Shown here: in pieces, positions 14,031 through 23,632 of the stretch
Position numbering within the stretch: position 1 is the stretch's first letter
Layout of the letters: each line of letters opens with the position of its first letter
From: Bacteroides sp.
Lineage (GTDB): Bacteria; Bacteroidota; Bacteroidia; Bacteroidales; Bacteroidaceae
Direction of reading: 5' to 3'
DNA: 27,149 nt
Assembly: GCF_030151085.1 (NCBI RefSeq)
Contig: NZ_JASLER010000019.1
Location: forward strand, 1 to 27,149
Position numbers and translations under genes: made by a program
The notes under the pieces: model-generated
What the model was told of the DNA's origin: nothing
The model's input: the letters and a program-made list of their open reading frames with translations, nothing else
The model's database searches: none

Positions 14031-15542
14031 GTGATCTACTCTTTTGCTTTAAATATATTAAAACCCATAACACTGCTTGTTATAATAGTTGTGTTGGTTG
14101 TCGGCTGCACTAAGGAGCTGTTGACAGATGAACTGCCCTCAGAGCACAATAGTGTAATGTTGTCAGTGTCCACACGAGCCGGTGAAAGAAATGCTGGTTT
14201 GGGAAATGAGTCTACTATCAAAACACTCAGGATGATGGTTTTCAATTCCGGAGGTGCGCAGGTGGCGAACTCATATTATGAAGGAGCATCCTTGGATGAT
14301 CTGGAAGTTGGTGGCGGAAAATACACTGTTACCCAACGCCTGCCACGCGATTTAGGACAAATAAAAGTGTGCTTCATTGCTAACGAACCTTCGAGTTGGA
14401 ATTTGGGAAGGACTACCGACAAGGTTTCGTATGCTATTCTCAATAACTTAATCATTCGTTATGATCTTGATTTTGACTTTATCGGCAACAATGGTAATAA
14501 CGATGATTTGAATTTATATCTATCTCCCGATGATTATTTTCTGATGTATGTAGAAACAGGAGCCAATTTTGTTGCAGGTGATGTATCTTTAACCGAAGAA
14601 TTGCAATTGAAACGTACCGTGGCAAAAGTAACCTTAACACTCGGTTATGATCGTTTATTGGATGTGGATTATGATAATGGCGAAGACTTTGTGTTGAAAA
14701 GTGTTTCTATACAGAATCAACCCATTTATTCCTATTTCTTTGCCAAAGTGTATGATAATGATGCCTTGTTCTCGACTGCTTACCAATTACTGGAATATGA
14801 TGCAACCAGTAAAACGACTCAACCTGTGGTGTTTTATATTCCAGAATACTATTTGTCTGAAGAAGCTTTTGATTCTCAGCTTTTTACATGTATCGAAGTA
14901 TTAGGAGAATATACCTCCGGAGGTGTGAAAATACCGGTTGTCTATAAGATTCCTCTAGGCGAAGAAGTACAGAATATATATAAGGATAATAACTATGTTC
15001 CGATTATTACCGATTACTCCATAGTGCGCAATCATCATTATATTGTCGATGGCAAAATAACCAAATTGGGAGAAAAAGAGGGTGTTCAAGCAAAAATATC
15101 TATAGCTCCCTGGAAGGATGGTGGTAAAGTTGACGTTGAACATAATGCTCCTTATTTGAATGTATCTGATATTGCATTGAATCAGATTGTGTCCTCGTCT
15201 GTGCCCGATGTTAGTAGTAAGATATTCTTTTGGTCGAACCAGCCACAGAGCTTGATAAATCTGACTCCTATCAGTGTTGTCTATTACGATTCGAGTGATT
15301 TGGAAATGAATGTTTCTGGTTTTCCTTCCGATTACCTGCCACTTATTAACTTGAATATGATAAAATATTCCACAGAAATAAATGCCGGTAACTTCTTTGA
15401 GAACAATGGGCATGTGGTCATTGATGTGAAACTTCCGTCTAACATTCTGTGGGATAAACTCGTAGTTACATTTCAAATACTAGCCGGGAATCTGAAGAGG
15501 AAGGTAACTCTGACATATATTACCGGAACCACATCTACATAG
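14031..15542 (+). CDS. Minor fimbrial subunit lipoprotein, cluster A (GTG start)
   Basis: This 503-residue prolipoprotein has lipobox VVGC (C26) and a cleavage-type site STR49-AGE, so it appears to be processed like a polymerising subunit. No ATG lies between the upstream stop and the lipobox, and the GTG at 14031 gives a full signal peptide, so a GTG start is well supported. It is preceded by AAAAAAAG rather than a Shine-Dalgarno sequence. The body is beta-rich (TLRMMVFNSGGAQVANSY, KVTLTLGYDRLLDVDYDNG). I recognise it as part of the Fim/Mfa subunit superfamily by context and processing signals, not by a specific named family. It probably sits between anchor and tip or near the tip. No partner of this size occurs in cluster B. 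Confidence 0.7.
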   Translation: MIYSFALNILKPITLLVIIVVLVVGCTKELLTDELPSEHNSVMLSVSTRAGERNAGLGNESTIKTLRMMVFNSGGAQVANSYYEGASLDDLEVGGGKYTVTQRLPRDLGQIKVCFIANEPSSWNLGRTTDKVSYAILNNLIIRYDLDFDFIGNNGNNDDLNLYLSPDDYFLMYVETGANFVAGDVSLTEELQLKRTVAKVTLTLGYDRLLDVDYDNGEDFVLKSVSIQNQPIYSYFFAKVYDNDALFSTAYQLLEYDATSKTTQPVVFYIPEYYLSEEAFDSQLFTCIEVLGEYTSGGVKIPVVYKIPLGEEVQNIYKDNNYVPIITDYSIVRNHHYIVDGKITKLGEKEGVQAKISIAPWKDGGKVDVEHNAPYLNVSDIALNQIVSSSVPDVSSKIFFWSNQPQSLINLTPISVVYYDSSDLEMNVSGFPSDYLPLINLNMIKYSTEINAGNFFENNGHVVIDVKLPSNILWDKLVVTFQILAGNLKRKVTLTYITGTTST

Positions 15543-15560
15543 TTTATAATTACAATTATT

Positions 15561-18500
15561 ATGAAGCGTAAAAATATATATATAAGTATATTTATCATTT
15601 TGGTTTTCTTAGGTAGCTGTTTAATTTCCTGCATTGACGAACCATTCGTGGATAACGTTGGGAAGGATAATCCGAATGGAGTGAAAGTAACAATCAATTT
15701 GGCTGTTCCAGATGCTAAAGAGGTGGTGTCTGAAGCTTCCCCCCGTTCTATCTATGAAAATACCATCGGTAATGTTTTTCTACTAGTCTTTGATGAGAAT
15801 GAAAAGTTTATAGAAATTCAATCTGCCAATGAGGCTACAAGTGAATACAACTATATAGCATCGCTCACTCCTCAAAGTAGAAAGTGCTTGATACATGTTG
15901 TAGCAAATACCCCTATTATCATTGACAGGGTTAAAGACAGCTGGATACCAGGAACTACTACGCTGGATGATGTGAAAACAAGTCTACTAAAAGACCGCTT
16001 GCCGGGGAGTGACAGCAATAAGAGCATCAGGTCCGTACCTGCCATGCCGCCTTTAGTCTCTATCTTGCCGGTAGAGGTTCCCAATATATCTAAATCTACT
16101 ATCATCCCTGATGTTATATTAATGGAAAGGGCTACAGCTAAAATAACTTTATCTGTTACAGCCCCTGCCTTTACGGTTTCTGGTGCTAATCTGTGCGATG
16201 CGCCAGTACGCGGATATGTGTTTTCAGGTATGCCATCTGCTGCCATTGCTAAGGGCGACTATTGGGGAGCGGATGAAGTTGGCGGTTATTCTCCGGAATA
16301 TATGATATGCTTGGGTACTTCGGTTAATCCGCTTTATAGCTACGAGTCACCTGCATCGAATAATACATATCTCATTGTTAAAGCTACCTATAAGGGTATT
16401 GATGGATATTATCGCATTAATCTGCGTGATAAAGATAAAAACCAGCTTGCCTTGCAGCGCAATTATCAGTATCTAATCAATATTAAAAAAGTGCAGACAA
16501 CAGGGTATCGTACTTCGGTTGAAGCGAAAGCCAATACTGCATTGAATGACATGCCGGGTAATGAGGTGGAAGTAGATGTAAGTGATGCCTATTCGCATGA
16601 CATCGTTAGTAACGGCAGTGAATATTTGGGTGTGTCTCATAGCGAATTAATTGTTTATCAGAGCGGAATAATTAATGATTTAACTGCCGTCACTTTGAAT
16701 TACACGGCTAATAGCAGTTGGGAGGAAGGTTCAATTTCTGTTTCCGGTATAGGTATGACTTTGTCGGGAAGTCCCGTATTACCAATTACGAACATTGAGG
16801 AAAACAGAGATGTGAAAATTAATCTGACAGCCAATTCTACCGGAGGTGTTCTGACGTTTAGAATAGGCAACTTGTACAAAGTGGTGAAAGTTACCAGAAA
16901 AAACAACTTGCCTTCTGTTCCCGAAGAAATGGAGTTTGAAAAAATAGCTCTTGCTGATAAGAGTACTGCATCCTTTAAGAATCAGATCGCTTTTTCAACA
17001 AGACAAGGAATATATCTGGATGATAATGACAGGGTAGAAGGAGAGGGTAAAAATATGTATGTAAGCATAAATCCAAATGCCGGATTCGATCCTAACTATG
17101 TGGCGGGAGATAAATCTTTTTATCGTAACGGTGAGTTTTACTTAACTCATAGTAATGACCAAGGGAAAATAAAAGTTGTTTATACGCAGGAGTATCTTGA
17201 TGTATATAAAGGGTATATACAAATTAAGCCTTATACTTATGTTGGTACTTTTCATAGATGGGATGAAACGGCAGAGCGTCTGATAAGAGTTAAAGCAATT
17301 GAACAAGACCCAAATAGAAAATGGACTGCTCTTGTGGTATCGGGAAAAGATTGGATAGAACTCGATACCAATCCAAGTCAAGATCGAGGTATTACTATGC
17401 ATCCCTATGGATATAATGAAGCTAGTTATTTGTGGTCGAGTGGTGGAATGGGACCTACCTCTGCTGTGGCTGATGGGGATAATGCAATTTACCGCACTGC
17501 CGCTGATGTAGAAGCCTATTGTCAATTCTTACCGTCCGAAAAAGGTAAGTCGATCGTAAACGGAACGGGTAAAAACGTATTCTTCAGAATAGGTCTTAAG
17601 AGTAAACTTCCGGGTGGAAAATATGGACAGCCAAGATATGGATTAGTAGCATTAATTCATGATGGCGGTAATCATCTTATATACGTACGGCAAGGAGAGG
17701 AACCTGATTTCCTGATGAGAGATGGAGACAGCTATGGAAGTGGCAGTAGCCGCCCCAATGCAGTAAAGATCTCACCTTACAATTTGACAGTACCGGGCGA
17801 TCAAGGAGTGGCTTATTGTGATGTTCCTCAAAATGGAGGTGTATTTGTGGATTATCCCTCCAAAGGAGGTTATCTTTTTCAAGGAGGCGAATATTACAGA
17901 GGTTATAGTCCTTATGGAGCACAAAAATTAAGTTCGTCTATTAGGACTAATAGTAATATATGTCCGTTTCATAACGGTAAAGAGGGGCGGACACCTGCCG
18001 ATGGCGTGCCTGGCAATACAGGTGTTTTTGCAGGTTCCGAACTTAGACAATCTTTCTGGCTTTACCCTATTACCGGGTTTGGCAATAGTGATTATGCCAA
18101 TATGATTCGTGGATATATAGCCGATGGATACTATGATAGAAGAAGAATGAGATACCCCAATTATGGCAGTCCATTAATAGACACTGAAAGACGAAACGGC
18201 AATAAAGACGGGGCTTTTTTTACTTATCAGGGTGTAGCAGTAGATGAATTAACAAATAAAGCGATAAAATATCCGACTCCAACTGTTGTTGATGAAATAG
18301 AAGGAACTGACATGGCTTTTGCAGGAATGTTATTGTTCAATCCTTATAATTTTGCATCGATATTTATACCTGCCACTGGTTCGAGAAATGGACAAATGAG
18401 CGACAGGTTGCAGGGAATGGGAGCCGAGTCTAACATTTGGACAAGTACGCGGGTAAGTGGTGGATACTCATATTTGGCAACTGGATATTATTATGTTAAT

Positions 18501-18587
18501 ACACAATTTAAGTATGTATTGGATACATGGAAAATAGCAGGTTTCCAATGGGAAGCATTTTCCATACGCTGTGTCTGGGATAGATGA
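15561..18587 (+). CDS. Large fimbrial tip/adhesin-like lipoprotein, cluster A
   Basis: This 1008-residue lipoprotein has a signal ending FLGSC20-LISC24; either cysteine could be lipidated. A possible processing site is SPR62-SIY. The N-terminal about 330 residues are fimbrillin-like (IGNVFLLVFDENEKFIEI, RATAKITLSVTAPAF, YQYLINIKKVQTTGY), resembling DUF4906-type tip proteins. The middle shows Ig-like beta repeats. The C-terminus (about 850-1008) is rich in Gly, Tyr and Asn and ends in SNIWTSTRVSGGYSYL ... SIRCVWDR, the pattern of the FISUMP/DUF1566 C-type-lectin-like fold. It is therefore a candidate adhesin at the fibre tip. It follows the minor subunit by 18 nt and closes cluster A; 154 nt with no recognisable promoter or terminator follow. 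Confidence 0.72.
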   Translation: MKRKNIYISIFIILVFLGSCLISCIDEPFVDNVGKDNPNGVKVTINLAVPDAKEVVSEASPRSIYENTIGNVFLLVFDENEKFIEIQSANEATSEYNYIASLTPQSRKCLIHVVANTPIIIDRVKDSWIPGTTTLDDVKTSLLKDRLPGSDSNKSIRSVPAMPPLVSILPVEVPNISKSTIIPDVILMERATAKITLSVTAPAFTVSGANLCDAPVRGYVFSGMPSAAIAKGDYWGADEVGGYSPEYMICLGTSVNPLYSYESPASNNTYLIVKATYKGIDGYYRINLRDKDKNQLALQRNYQYLINIKKVQTTGYRTSVEAKANTALNDMPGNEVEVDVSDAYSHDIVSNGSEYLGVSHSELIVYQSGIINDLTAVTLNYTANSSWEEGSISVSGIGMTLSGSPVLPITNIEENRDVKINLTANSTGGVLTFRIGNLYKVVKVTRKNNLPSVPEEMEFEKIALADKSTASFKNQIAFSTRQGIYLDDNDRVEGEGKNMYVSINPNAGFDPNYVAGDKSFYRNGEFYLTHSNDQGKIKVVYTQEYLDVYKGYIQIKPYTYVGTFHRWDETAERLIRVKAIEQDPNRKWTALVVSGKDWIELDTNPSQDRGITMHPYGYNEASYLWSSGGMGPTSAVADGDNAIYRTAADVEAYCQFLPSEKGKSIVNGTGKNVFFRIGLKSKLPGGKYGQPRYGLVALIHDGGNHLIYVRQGEEPDFLMRDGDSYGSGSSRPNAVKISPYNLTVPGDQGVAYCDVPQNGGVFVDYPSKGGYLFQGGEYYRGYSPYGAQKLSSSIRTNSNICPFHNGKEGRTPADGVPGNTGVFAGSELRQSFWLYPITGFGNSDYANMIRGYIADGYYDRRRMRYPNYGSPLIDTERRNGNKDGAFFTYQGVAVDELTNKAIKYPTPTVVDEIEGTDMAFAGMLLFNPYNFASIFIPATGSRNGQMSDRLQGMGAESNIWTSTRVSGGYSYLATGYYYVNTQFKYVLDTWKIAGFQWEAFSIRCVWDR

Positions 18588-18741
18588 AAAAATGTGGATG
18601 TATCAAACAAATACCAGAACACCTGAAACTTTGATTGTTAAATATTCATTTTAATAAAAATACAAGAGAAATCAATAAACATTTTTGAGAAGGTGGCGTT
18701 CTAGAGCAAATTCCCCATTAATTTTTTTTAAAAACTAAATT

Positions 18742-19986
18742 ATGCTTAGAAAAACTGCCCTACTGACAGTATTAGTCAGTGTATTGTTTGCTTGTAGTGA
18801 CAAGGAAGCAATCGAAGAAATGCCGGAATCCGGTGTTAACAATGTATCATTGAGAGTGGAACAATCTGGTTTTACCAGGGGGGTAAATAACCAAAAAGGG
18901 GCGGCTGAATATGCCGTACTAGGCTCCGGAAAGCTTTATTTCCTAAACAGTGCCTATACCAGCATTTTTCAACGCCAACTTACACCTGCCGAAATAACTA
19001 CACTGGCTAATACTACTTTGACGCCAACAAGTGGAAATGCAGTAACCATCAGTGGTGTGCCTAGTTCTGCCCAGTACCTCTATTTTATGGCTAATATCAA
19101 AACAGATGTTGGACAGGTATTCCCTGCTGTAGAAGGAACAACCAGCACTGATGCCAGACTGCGTATGGATCGATTGCAAGGAAATGCCCAGAATGTACCT
19201 ATGTCTGGATTAAGCCCTGCTTTTACACTATCTAGTGGGAATTATTATACAGCTTCAGTAGAAATCAGCCCTATCGTAGCTCGTTTAGAAATAGGACAGG
19301 TGACCTGTGAAAATGTAGTTGCCGGTTCACCAATCAGTACCGATATTATCAGTTATAAATTGTCGGGTGTTTTTATTAATAATGTGAATCAGTATGTACG
19401 TTTAGATGCAACTCCCTATCTGAATAATCCTGTGAACATTGTAAACCAGGCTTCATGGGCTACTGACTATGCCACTTACTTTACCAACAATCCGAACTTC
19501 CCTTATTATGCCGGTGGCTCTCCTTCAGCTCCAAGTGACTGGACTGCTAATGCTTTTGCCGACTATTGTTCACCAGCGGCTGCCGGATTGAGTTTTTATC
19601 CGGATGCAACGAATGGTGCTACAATTGTTCCAACTGTAGTTCCTAAACCGGCATGGGCTTTTCAGATATGTCCAAGTACTGTTCCGTCATCAGGACAAAC
19701 CACTCCGGTTGGTGACATTCCACATATCATACTTAAATTGACAGATGTTCAGTATGTGGCTAATCCATTGGGTGCAACTACTCTTTATGTAGTAGTATCC
19801 AAATATAAGGACAGTGTGACTAGTGATAATATTTTGGAATTCAAGCGTGGTAATGTGTACCGCATTAGTAACCTGATTTTCAATCAAACGCAAGCTACCG
19901 GCAAGCCTTATGATGCCAATATAACCGTGACATGCAGTGTTACCGTGAAGCCTTGGGTGATTAACTCTATCAATCCCGCTTGGTAA
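18742..19986 (+). CDS. Fimbrillin of cluster B (Mfa1-like lipoprotein)
   Basis: This 414-residue prolipoprotein has lipobox LFAC (C18) and an acidic stretch after it (SDKEAIEE) that may act as a surface-export signal. A cleavage-type site GFTR46-GVNNQ lies at the same residue number as in the cluster A fimbrillin. The Mfa1-like body includes GKLYFLNSAYTSIF, VPSSAQYLYFMANI, SPIVARLEIGQV and FKRGNVYRISNLIF, and the C-terminal donor-strand tail reads VTCSVTVKPWVINSINPAW. It starts a second subunit set (fimbrillin, anchor, tip) 154 nt after cluster A. No consensus promoter was seen in that gap, so read-through from cluster A or an atypical promoter is implied. Confidence 0.82.
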   Translation: MLRKTALLTVLVSVLFACSDKEAIEEMPESGVNNVSLRVEQSGFTRGVNNQKGAAEYAVLGSGKLYFLNSAYTSIFQRQLTPAEITTLANTTLTPTSGNAVTISGVPSSAQYLYFMANIKTDVGQVFPAVEGTTSTDARLRMDRLQGNAQNVPMSGLSPAFTLSSGNYYTASVEISPIVARLEIGQVTCENVVAGSPISTDIISYKLSGVFINNVNQYVRLDATPYLNNPVNIVNQASWATDYATYFTNNPNFPYYAGGSPSAPSDWTANAFADYCSPAAAGLSFYPDATNGATIVPTVVPKPAWAFQICPSTVPSSGQTTPVGDIPHIILKLTDVQYVANPLGATTLYVVVSKYKDSVTSDNILEFKRGNVYRISNLIFNQTQATGKPYDANITVTCSVTVKPWVINSINPAW

Positions 19987-20002
19987 TTTTCTTATTCTAA
20001 CC

Positions 20003-20033
20003 ATCTCCTCCGCACATTACAAGCGGAGGAGAT
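20003..20033 (+). promoter_or_regulatory. Strong intercistronic hairpin after the cluster B fimbrillin
   Basis: ATCTCCTCCGC (20003-20013) and GCGGAGGAGAT (20023-20033) form a perfect 11-bp stem with a 9-nt loop, the strongest RNA stem I found in the window. Only TAAAATG follows, not a T tract. It lies 16 nt after the fimbrillin stop and 16 nt before the anchor start, the same gene position as the hairpin in cluster A. Likely a message-stability or attenuation element. Confidence 0.75.
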
Positions 20034-20049
20034 AAAATGCAGGCAGCTT

Positions 20050-21027
20050 ATGAAATGTATATCTGTAAAGTTCATCCTCCTCACTATTCTCATTCTTATG
20101 CAATCGTGTATAAAAGATGATAATTCTGATTGCAACGAAAGTGCGTTACGACTCAGATTCCGGTATACATTGAATAATCAGTATTCGGATTTGTTTGGTT
20201 CTGAAGTGCGCCAAGTCACTGTATATGTTTTTGATACCGATGGAAAGTATGTAGGACGTTATTCTGACTCCGGAGAGAAGCTGGCAAATAATTATATTAT
20301 GACTATCCCTTTGCCAAAAGGTGACTATCGGGCTATTGTCATTTGCGACAATCTCAATACCTTTTCCTCAGGCTGGATAGACAATCGTACTAATTCGTTT
20401 TACAGTGAATTTCAACCGGGAGTAACAGTTGCTTCCGATTTTCGTGTTATGCTAAATACTAAAGAAGGTACGGAGGGATATCTTGTTCCTGTATCGGTTC
20501 CCGGGGAATTTTACACCGGATATGTGGCTGATGCTCCCTCTACTTTTGATACATCATATATCACCGACGTGGGTTTAATGAAAGATACAAAAAATATTGT
20601 AGTCAAAATTTCTGGCTTGGATGTCATTACTCGCGCCATGGTTACTCCCGATGTGTATATTACTGCTATTAATGGACGGTATAAAAATGATAACAGTATA
20701 GACACTTCCCATCGTATGTTGAAGTATATACCCCAAAACACATCCGTCGCAGGCAATATGATGGATAGTTATATAAAAACGATGCGACTCGTAAAGGGGC
20801 ATGCTCCGATGCTGGTGATTAAAAAGCCTTCAGATTCCGGATATCTCTTCAACCGGGATATTACGGAATTAATCTTATCGACTCCCAAATATACTTCGCA
20901 GGAAGATATTGACAGGGAAGATACATTCGTATTTGAAATAAATTTCAGTCAGATGGATAATAATATCGTTATTTCTATATTGATAAACGGTTGGAAAATA
21001 AATACGATCACTCCGGTAAATGACTAA
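20050..21027 (+). CDS. Mfa2/FimB-type fimbrial anchor lipoprotein, cluster B
   Basis: This 325-residue lipoprotein has a signal ending ILMQSC (C20). Like the cluster A anchor it has a second cysteine shortly after (NSDCNESALRLRFRY), then VRQVTVYVFDTDGKYV and LPKGDYRAIVICDN, and it ends with VISILINGWKINTITPVND. These are the features of the FimB/Mfa2 family, which tethers the fibre to the outer membrane. No Thr-Arg processing site is seen near residue 46. The start is the first ATG after the hairpin. The two anchors are clearly related but diverged, consistent with each serving its own shaft subunit. It lies 14 nt before the tip gene. Confidence 0.82.
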   Translation: MKCISVKFILLTILILMQSCIKDDNSDCNESALRLRFRYTLNNQYSDLFGSEVRQVTVYVFDTDGKYVGRYSDSGEKLANNYIMTIPLPKGDYRAIVICDNLNTFSSGWIDNRTNSFYSEFQPGVTVASDFRVMLNTKEGTEGYLVPVSVPGEFYTGYVADAPSTFDTSYITDVGLMKDTKNIVVKISGLDVITRAMVTPDVYITAINGRYKNDNSIDTSHRMLKYIPQNTSVAGNMMDSYIKTMRLVKGHAPMLVIKKPSDSGYLFNRDITELILSTPKYTSQEDIDREDTFVFEINFSQMDNNIVISILINGWKINTITPVND

Positions 21028-21041
21028 AAACCATCCTATTC

Positions 21042-23540
21042 ATGAAACATATATTAAGTATATTATTCGTAATCATAGCCATTACATCTTGTACAGCAGA
21101 AGATGAAGAGGATATCCGGTATGATTCGACCGATATTGATTATACATTCAGAGTGGCGGTCGATGGTCGTACAGTGACCACCCGTTCGCTGGCTGCTTCG
21201 ACGGACGAAAACAGTCTGTATGACTTGAATGCTTTTATTTTTGATGCAGCGAACGGACAGGCTATATCATTCAAATACTTTGCCCCGTCTGATATGTCCA
21301 ATCTTTCGATACCTATGCGGATAAGCGGCTCCTCCGGTAGTCGTATATTTGCCTTTATTGCGAATGTAGGTTCCTCGATAGGTAGTACAGTGACAAATAT
21401 TACGGATTTGAACAATCTGAAAAAGACAATGGCCTCCGGTACAGACTTTCTATCCGGCGGACGTGTCATCATGTCCGCTCTCACAGATACAAAAGTAGTC
21501 ACTATAACCCCAGGTACTACTAATGGAACTTATGCCTTGGGCGTGGTTAATCTCGAACGGCTGACCGCCAAAGTAACTGTTGTGATCGATAAAAGCGCTC
21601 TCGAATCCAGTACGTTAGTCACTGTACGTTCCATTCAGTTAAAGAATGTGCCGATGGTATATAGCTATATAGCGTCAAATGCTCCTACCACATCGACTAC
21701 CACTTTTGTGAATGGTGATAATATAACAGTGAACGATGGAAATCTGGAACCTGTAGATCCTACCGGAAATAATCTTCCTCATAATTATGCCACTCCATTA
21801 TATATGGTTGAAAATATGCAGGGCACCAGAGCATTACCTACTAATGTTCCCGGAGAGGAATGTACTTCGTCGAAAACACAGATTCCACTTATACCTGTGC
21901 AATGTTCTTACATAGAAGTGGTTTGTGAATATCGTACTACCCTGCCTGAAGGAGAACGTGACGGCCTGGTTACATATCGTGTTTATCTGGGTCTTAACCT
22001 TAATGGAAATCATTGGAATAACTTCGATGTGAAGCGCAATACATGGTATCAGGCTACTCTGACACTGACTGGACGTGGTGGAGCTGATGAAGTGTCGTGG
22101 CGTATAATCACCGACCTGATTACTCACAATGGTCAAGATTATCCATGGGGAAAAGGAGGCTTTGCGTATACTATCGATCCTTCGGATTCCCGTTTTTGGA
22201 GTATGGAAAGTCCTTATCAGAATACATTGGTGACTTTCTCTTCCAGCAATGCTAATCTCCATCCTGATAGCGAATATTCGGAGGGACGCGGAGTGACTTA
22301 TCTTAACGGGACGGCACAGAACGAAACAGCTATCCGTCAATGCTGGCGGTTGAATGGCGAAAATGGTATTACCCTGAATGCTGTTACGAAAACAAAATAT
22401 TATCTGCCTTCGCAGAACCAACTTCAGATGATCAGCATTTATTTCAATGCCCGCTCTTATCCGACCGGACTATTTTGGAGCTCGACTCAGTTAGTTACCG
22501 GAACGAGTAACTCTAATCAGTATGCCCGTGCTATATCATACACTAATTATGGAGAAGCTCAAACATATACTAGTACTAGTACGCAGGGATACCCACGCTG
22601 CCTGATGGAGCCTGACCGCACCTATCTGTTTCCGGTAGCTGGAGTATCTACTTCGTCCAATCCTGTGTATTATCCGTTACAAACGGCTCCAAATATAAAG
22701 ACTTATCCCTATTTTCAAACTGGTTCCCTTCCTGTTATTGTGAATCAGGAGTTGTGGAACTATGGAGGCTCAATAGGATTTCAGCCCCGTGGCGTTGTTT
22801 CAATTTCACTTCGTACCGGAGCACCTTATGAAGCTTTGACAACCAATTATCATACGGTGCGTAAACCGTATGCACTTATCAGAGTTGCGAAAAGTGATTG
22901 TGATAAGAATGGGAATCCGGTTGTAAACAATGCACTTATCCGTAGTACGATGAACTGGTATGAGGCACTGGGTTATGTCACTCCTTCCGGTGCAGATCCT
23001 GCTACACCGACTATCAATACGACCCGTACAGGTTGCAATGCTTATTCGGAGCGAAGCGATAAGAAGGATTTGGGTACATGGCGTGTTCCTACTTCACTGG
23101 AACTGACTCAACTTTGGGTGATGGGAGCAGGTGTAGGAGGCGATACCTCAGTAAATCCGAACTATACCTATGCGGTGACAGGAACCGGAACGAATGTGAA
23201 GATTTCAACTCCTCGATATCCTCGTATGAGCGAACAATACACTGGTGTTGCTTCACTTTGGGGAGATGTATCTACATTGACGAATAATATTACAAATATC
23301 AATTATGTGTGGCCGGGTGGTACAGCTACCACACCCTATGATTTAAGTAAGCTGTATTGGTCGTCGAATACATCTCCCAATACGACACCTGCCAACGGTT
23401 TCGCCATGATGCTCGATTTTTATTCGGGCGACTCTTATACAGGAAGCGGTCCGCGAACTGCCGGATTTCCTCGAAAAAAGGGGCAAGGATTGTTGCGTTG
23501 TGTAAAAGATGTTACGGAAGCTACGCGTTACCAGCAGTAA
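21042..23540 (+). CDS. Fimbrial tip-like lipoprotein with two C-terminal lectin-like units, cluster B
   Basis: This 832-residue prolipoprotein has lipobox ITSC (C17) followed by the acidic TAEDEED, a plausible surface-export signal, and a processing-type site TTR48-SLA. The N-terminal about 360 residues are fimbrillin-like (SLYDLNAFIFDAANGQAISF, NLERLTAKVTVVIDKSAL). The C-terminal half holds two copies of a FISUMP/DUF1566-like pattern. Unit 1 runs from YLPSQNQLQ (Y454) through FWSSTQL to PRCL (C520). Unit 2 runs from WRVPTSLEL (W680) through YWSSNTS to LLRCV (C820). Such C-type-lectin-like folds suggest ligand binding at the fibre tip. It is the last gene of the fimbrial block; no clear terminator follows. 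Confidence 0.72.
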   Translation: MKHILSILFVIIAITSCTAEDEEDIRYDSTDIDYTFRVAVDGRTVTTRSLAASTDENSLYDLNAFIFDAANGQAISFKYFAPSDMSNLSIPMRISGSSGSRIFAFIANVGSSIGSTVTNITDLNNLKKTMASGTDFLSGGRVIMSALTDTKVVTITPGTTNGTYALGVVNLERLTAKVTVVIDKSALESSTLVTVRSIQLKNVPMVYSYIASNAPTTSTTTFVNGDNITVNDGNLEPVDPTGNNLPHNYATPLYMVENMQGTRALPTNVPGEECTSSKTQIPLIPVQCSYIEVVCEYRTTLPEGERDGLVTYRVYLGLNLNGNHWNNFDVKRNTWYQATLTLTGRGGADEVSWRIITDLITHNGQDYPWGKGGFAYTIDPSDSRFWSMESPYQNTLVTFSSSNANLHPDSEYSEGRGVTYLNGTAQNETAIRQCWRLNGENGITLNAVTKTKYYLPSQNQLQMISIYFNARSYPTGLFWSSTQLVTGTSNSNQYARAISYTNYGEAQTYTSTSTQGYPRCLMEPDRTYLFPVAGVSTSSNPVYYPLQTAPNIKTYPYFQTGSLPVIVNQELWNYGGSIGFQPRGVVSISLRTGAPYEALTTNYHTVRKPYALIRVAKSDCDKNGNPVVNNALIRSTMNWYEALGYVTPSGADPATPTINTTRTGCNAYSERSDKKDLGTWRVPTSLELTQLWVMGAGVGGDTSVNPNYTYAVTGTGTNVKISTPRYPRMSEQYTGVASLWGDVSTLTNNITNINYVWPGGTATTPYDLSKLYWSSNTSPNTTPANGFAMMLDFYSGDSYTGSGPRTAGFPRKKGQGLLRCVKDVTEATRYQQ

Positions 23541-23632
23541 TGCAAAATATCGGATATCATAGTATGAGTTGATCTCAGAACATTCCGTTTTCTGTTTTGT
23601 TATAAATCAGTGAATATAAATCTATAAAAAAG

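Noticed and set aside
14955..15476. 173-residue minus-strand open frame inside the minor fimbrial subunit gene
   Set aside because: Antisense to a supported coding region, without signal, motif or promoter.
21834..22421. 195-residue open frame on the minus strand inside the cluster B tip gene
   Set aside because: It is fully antisense to a well-supported lipoprotein gene, has no recognisable domain and a composition typical of a shadow frame.
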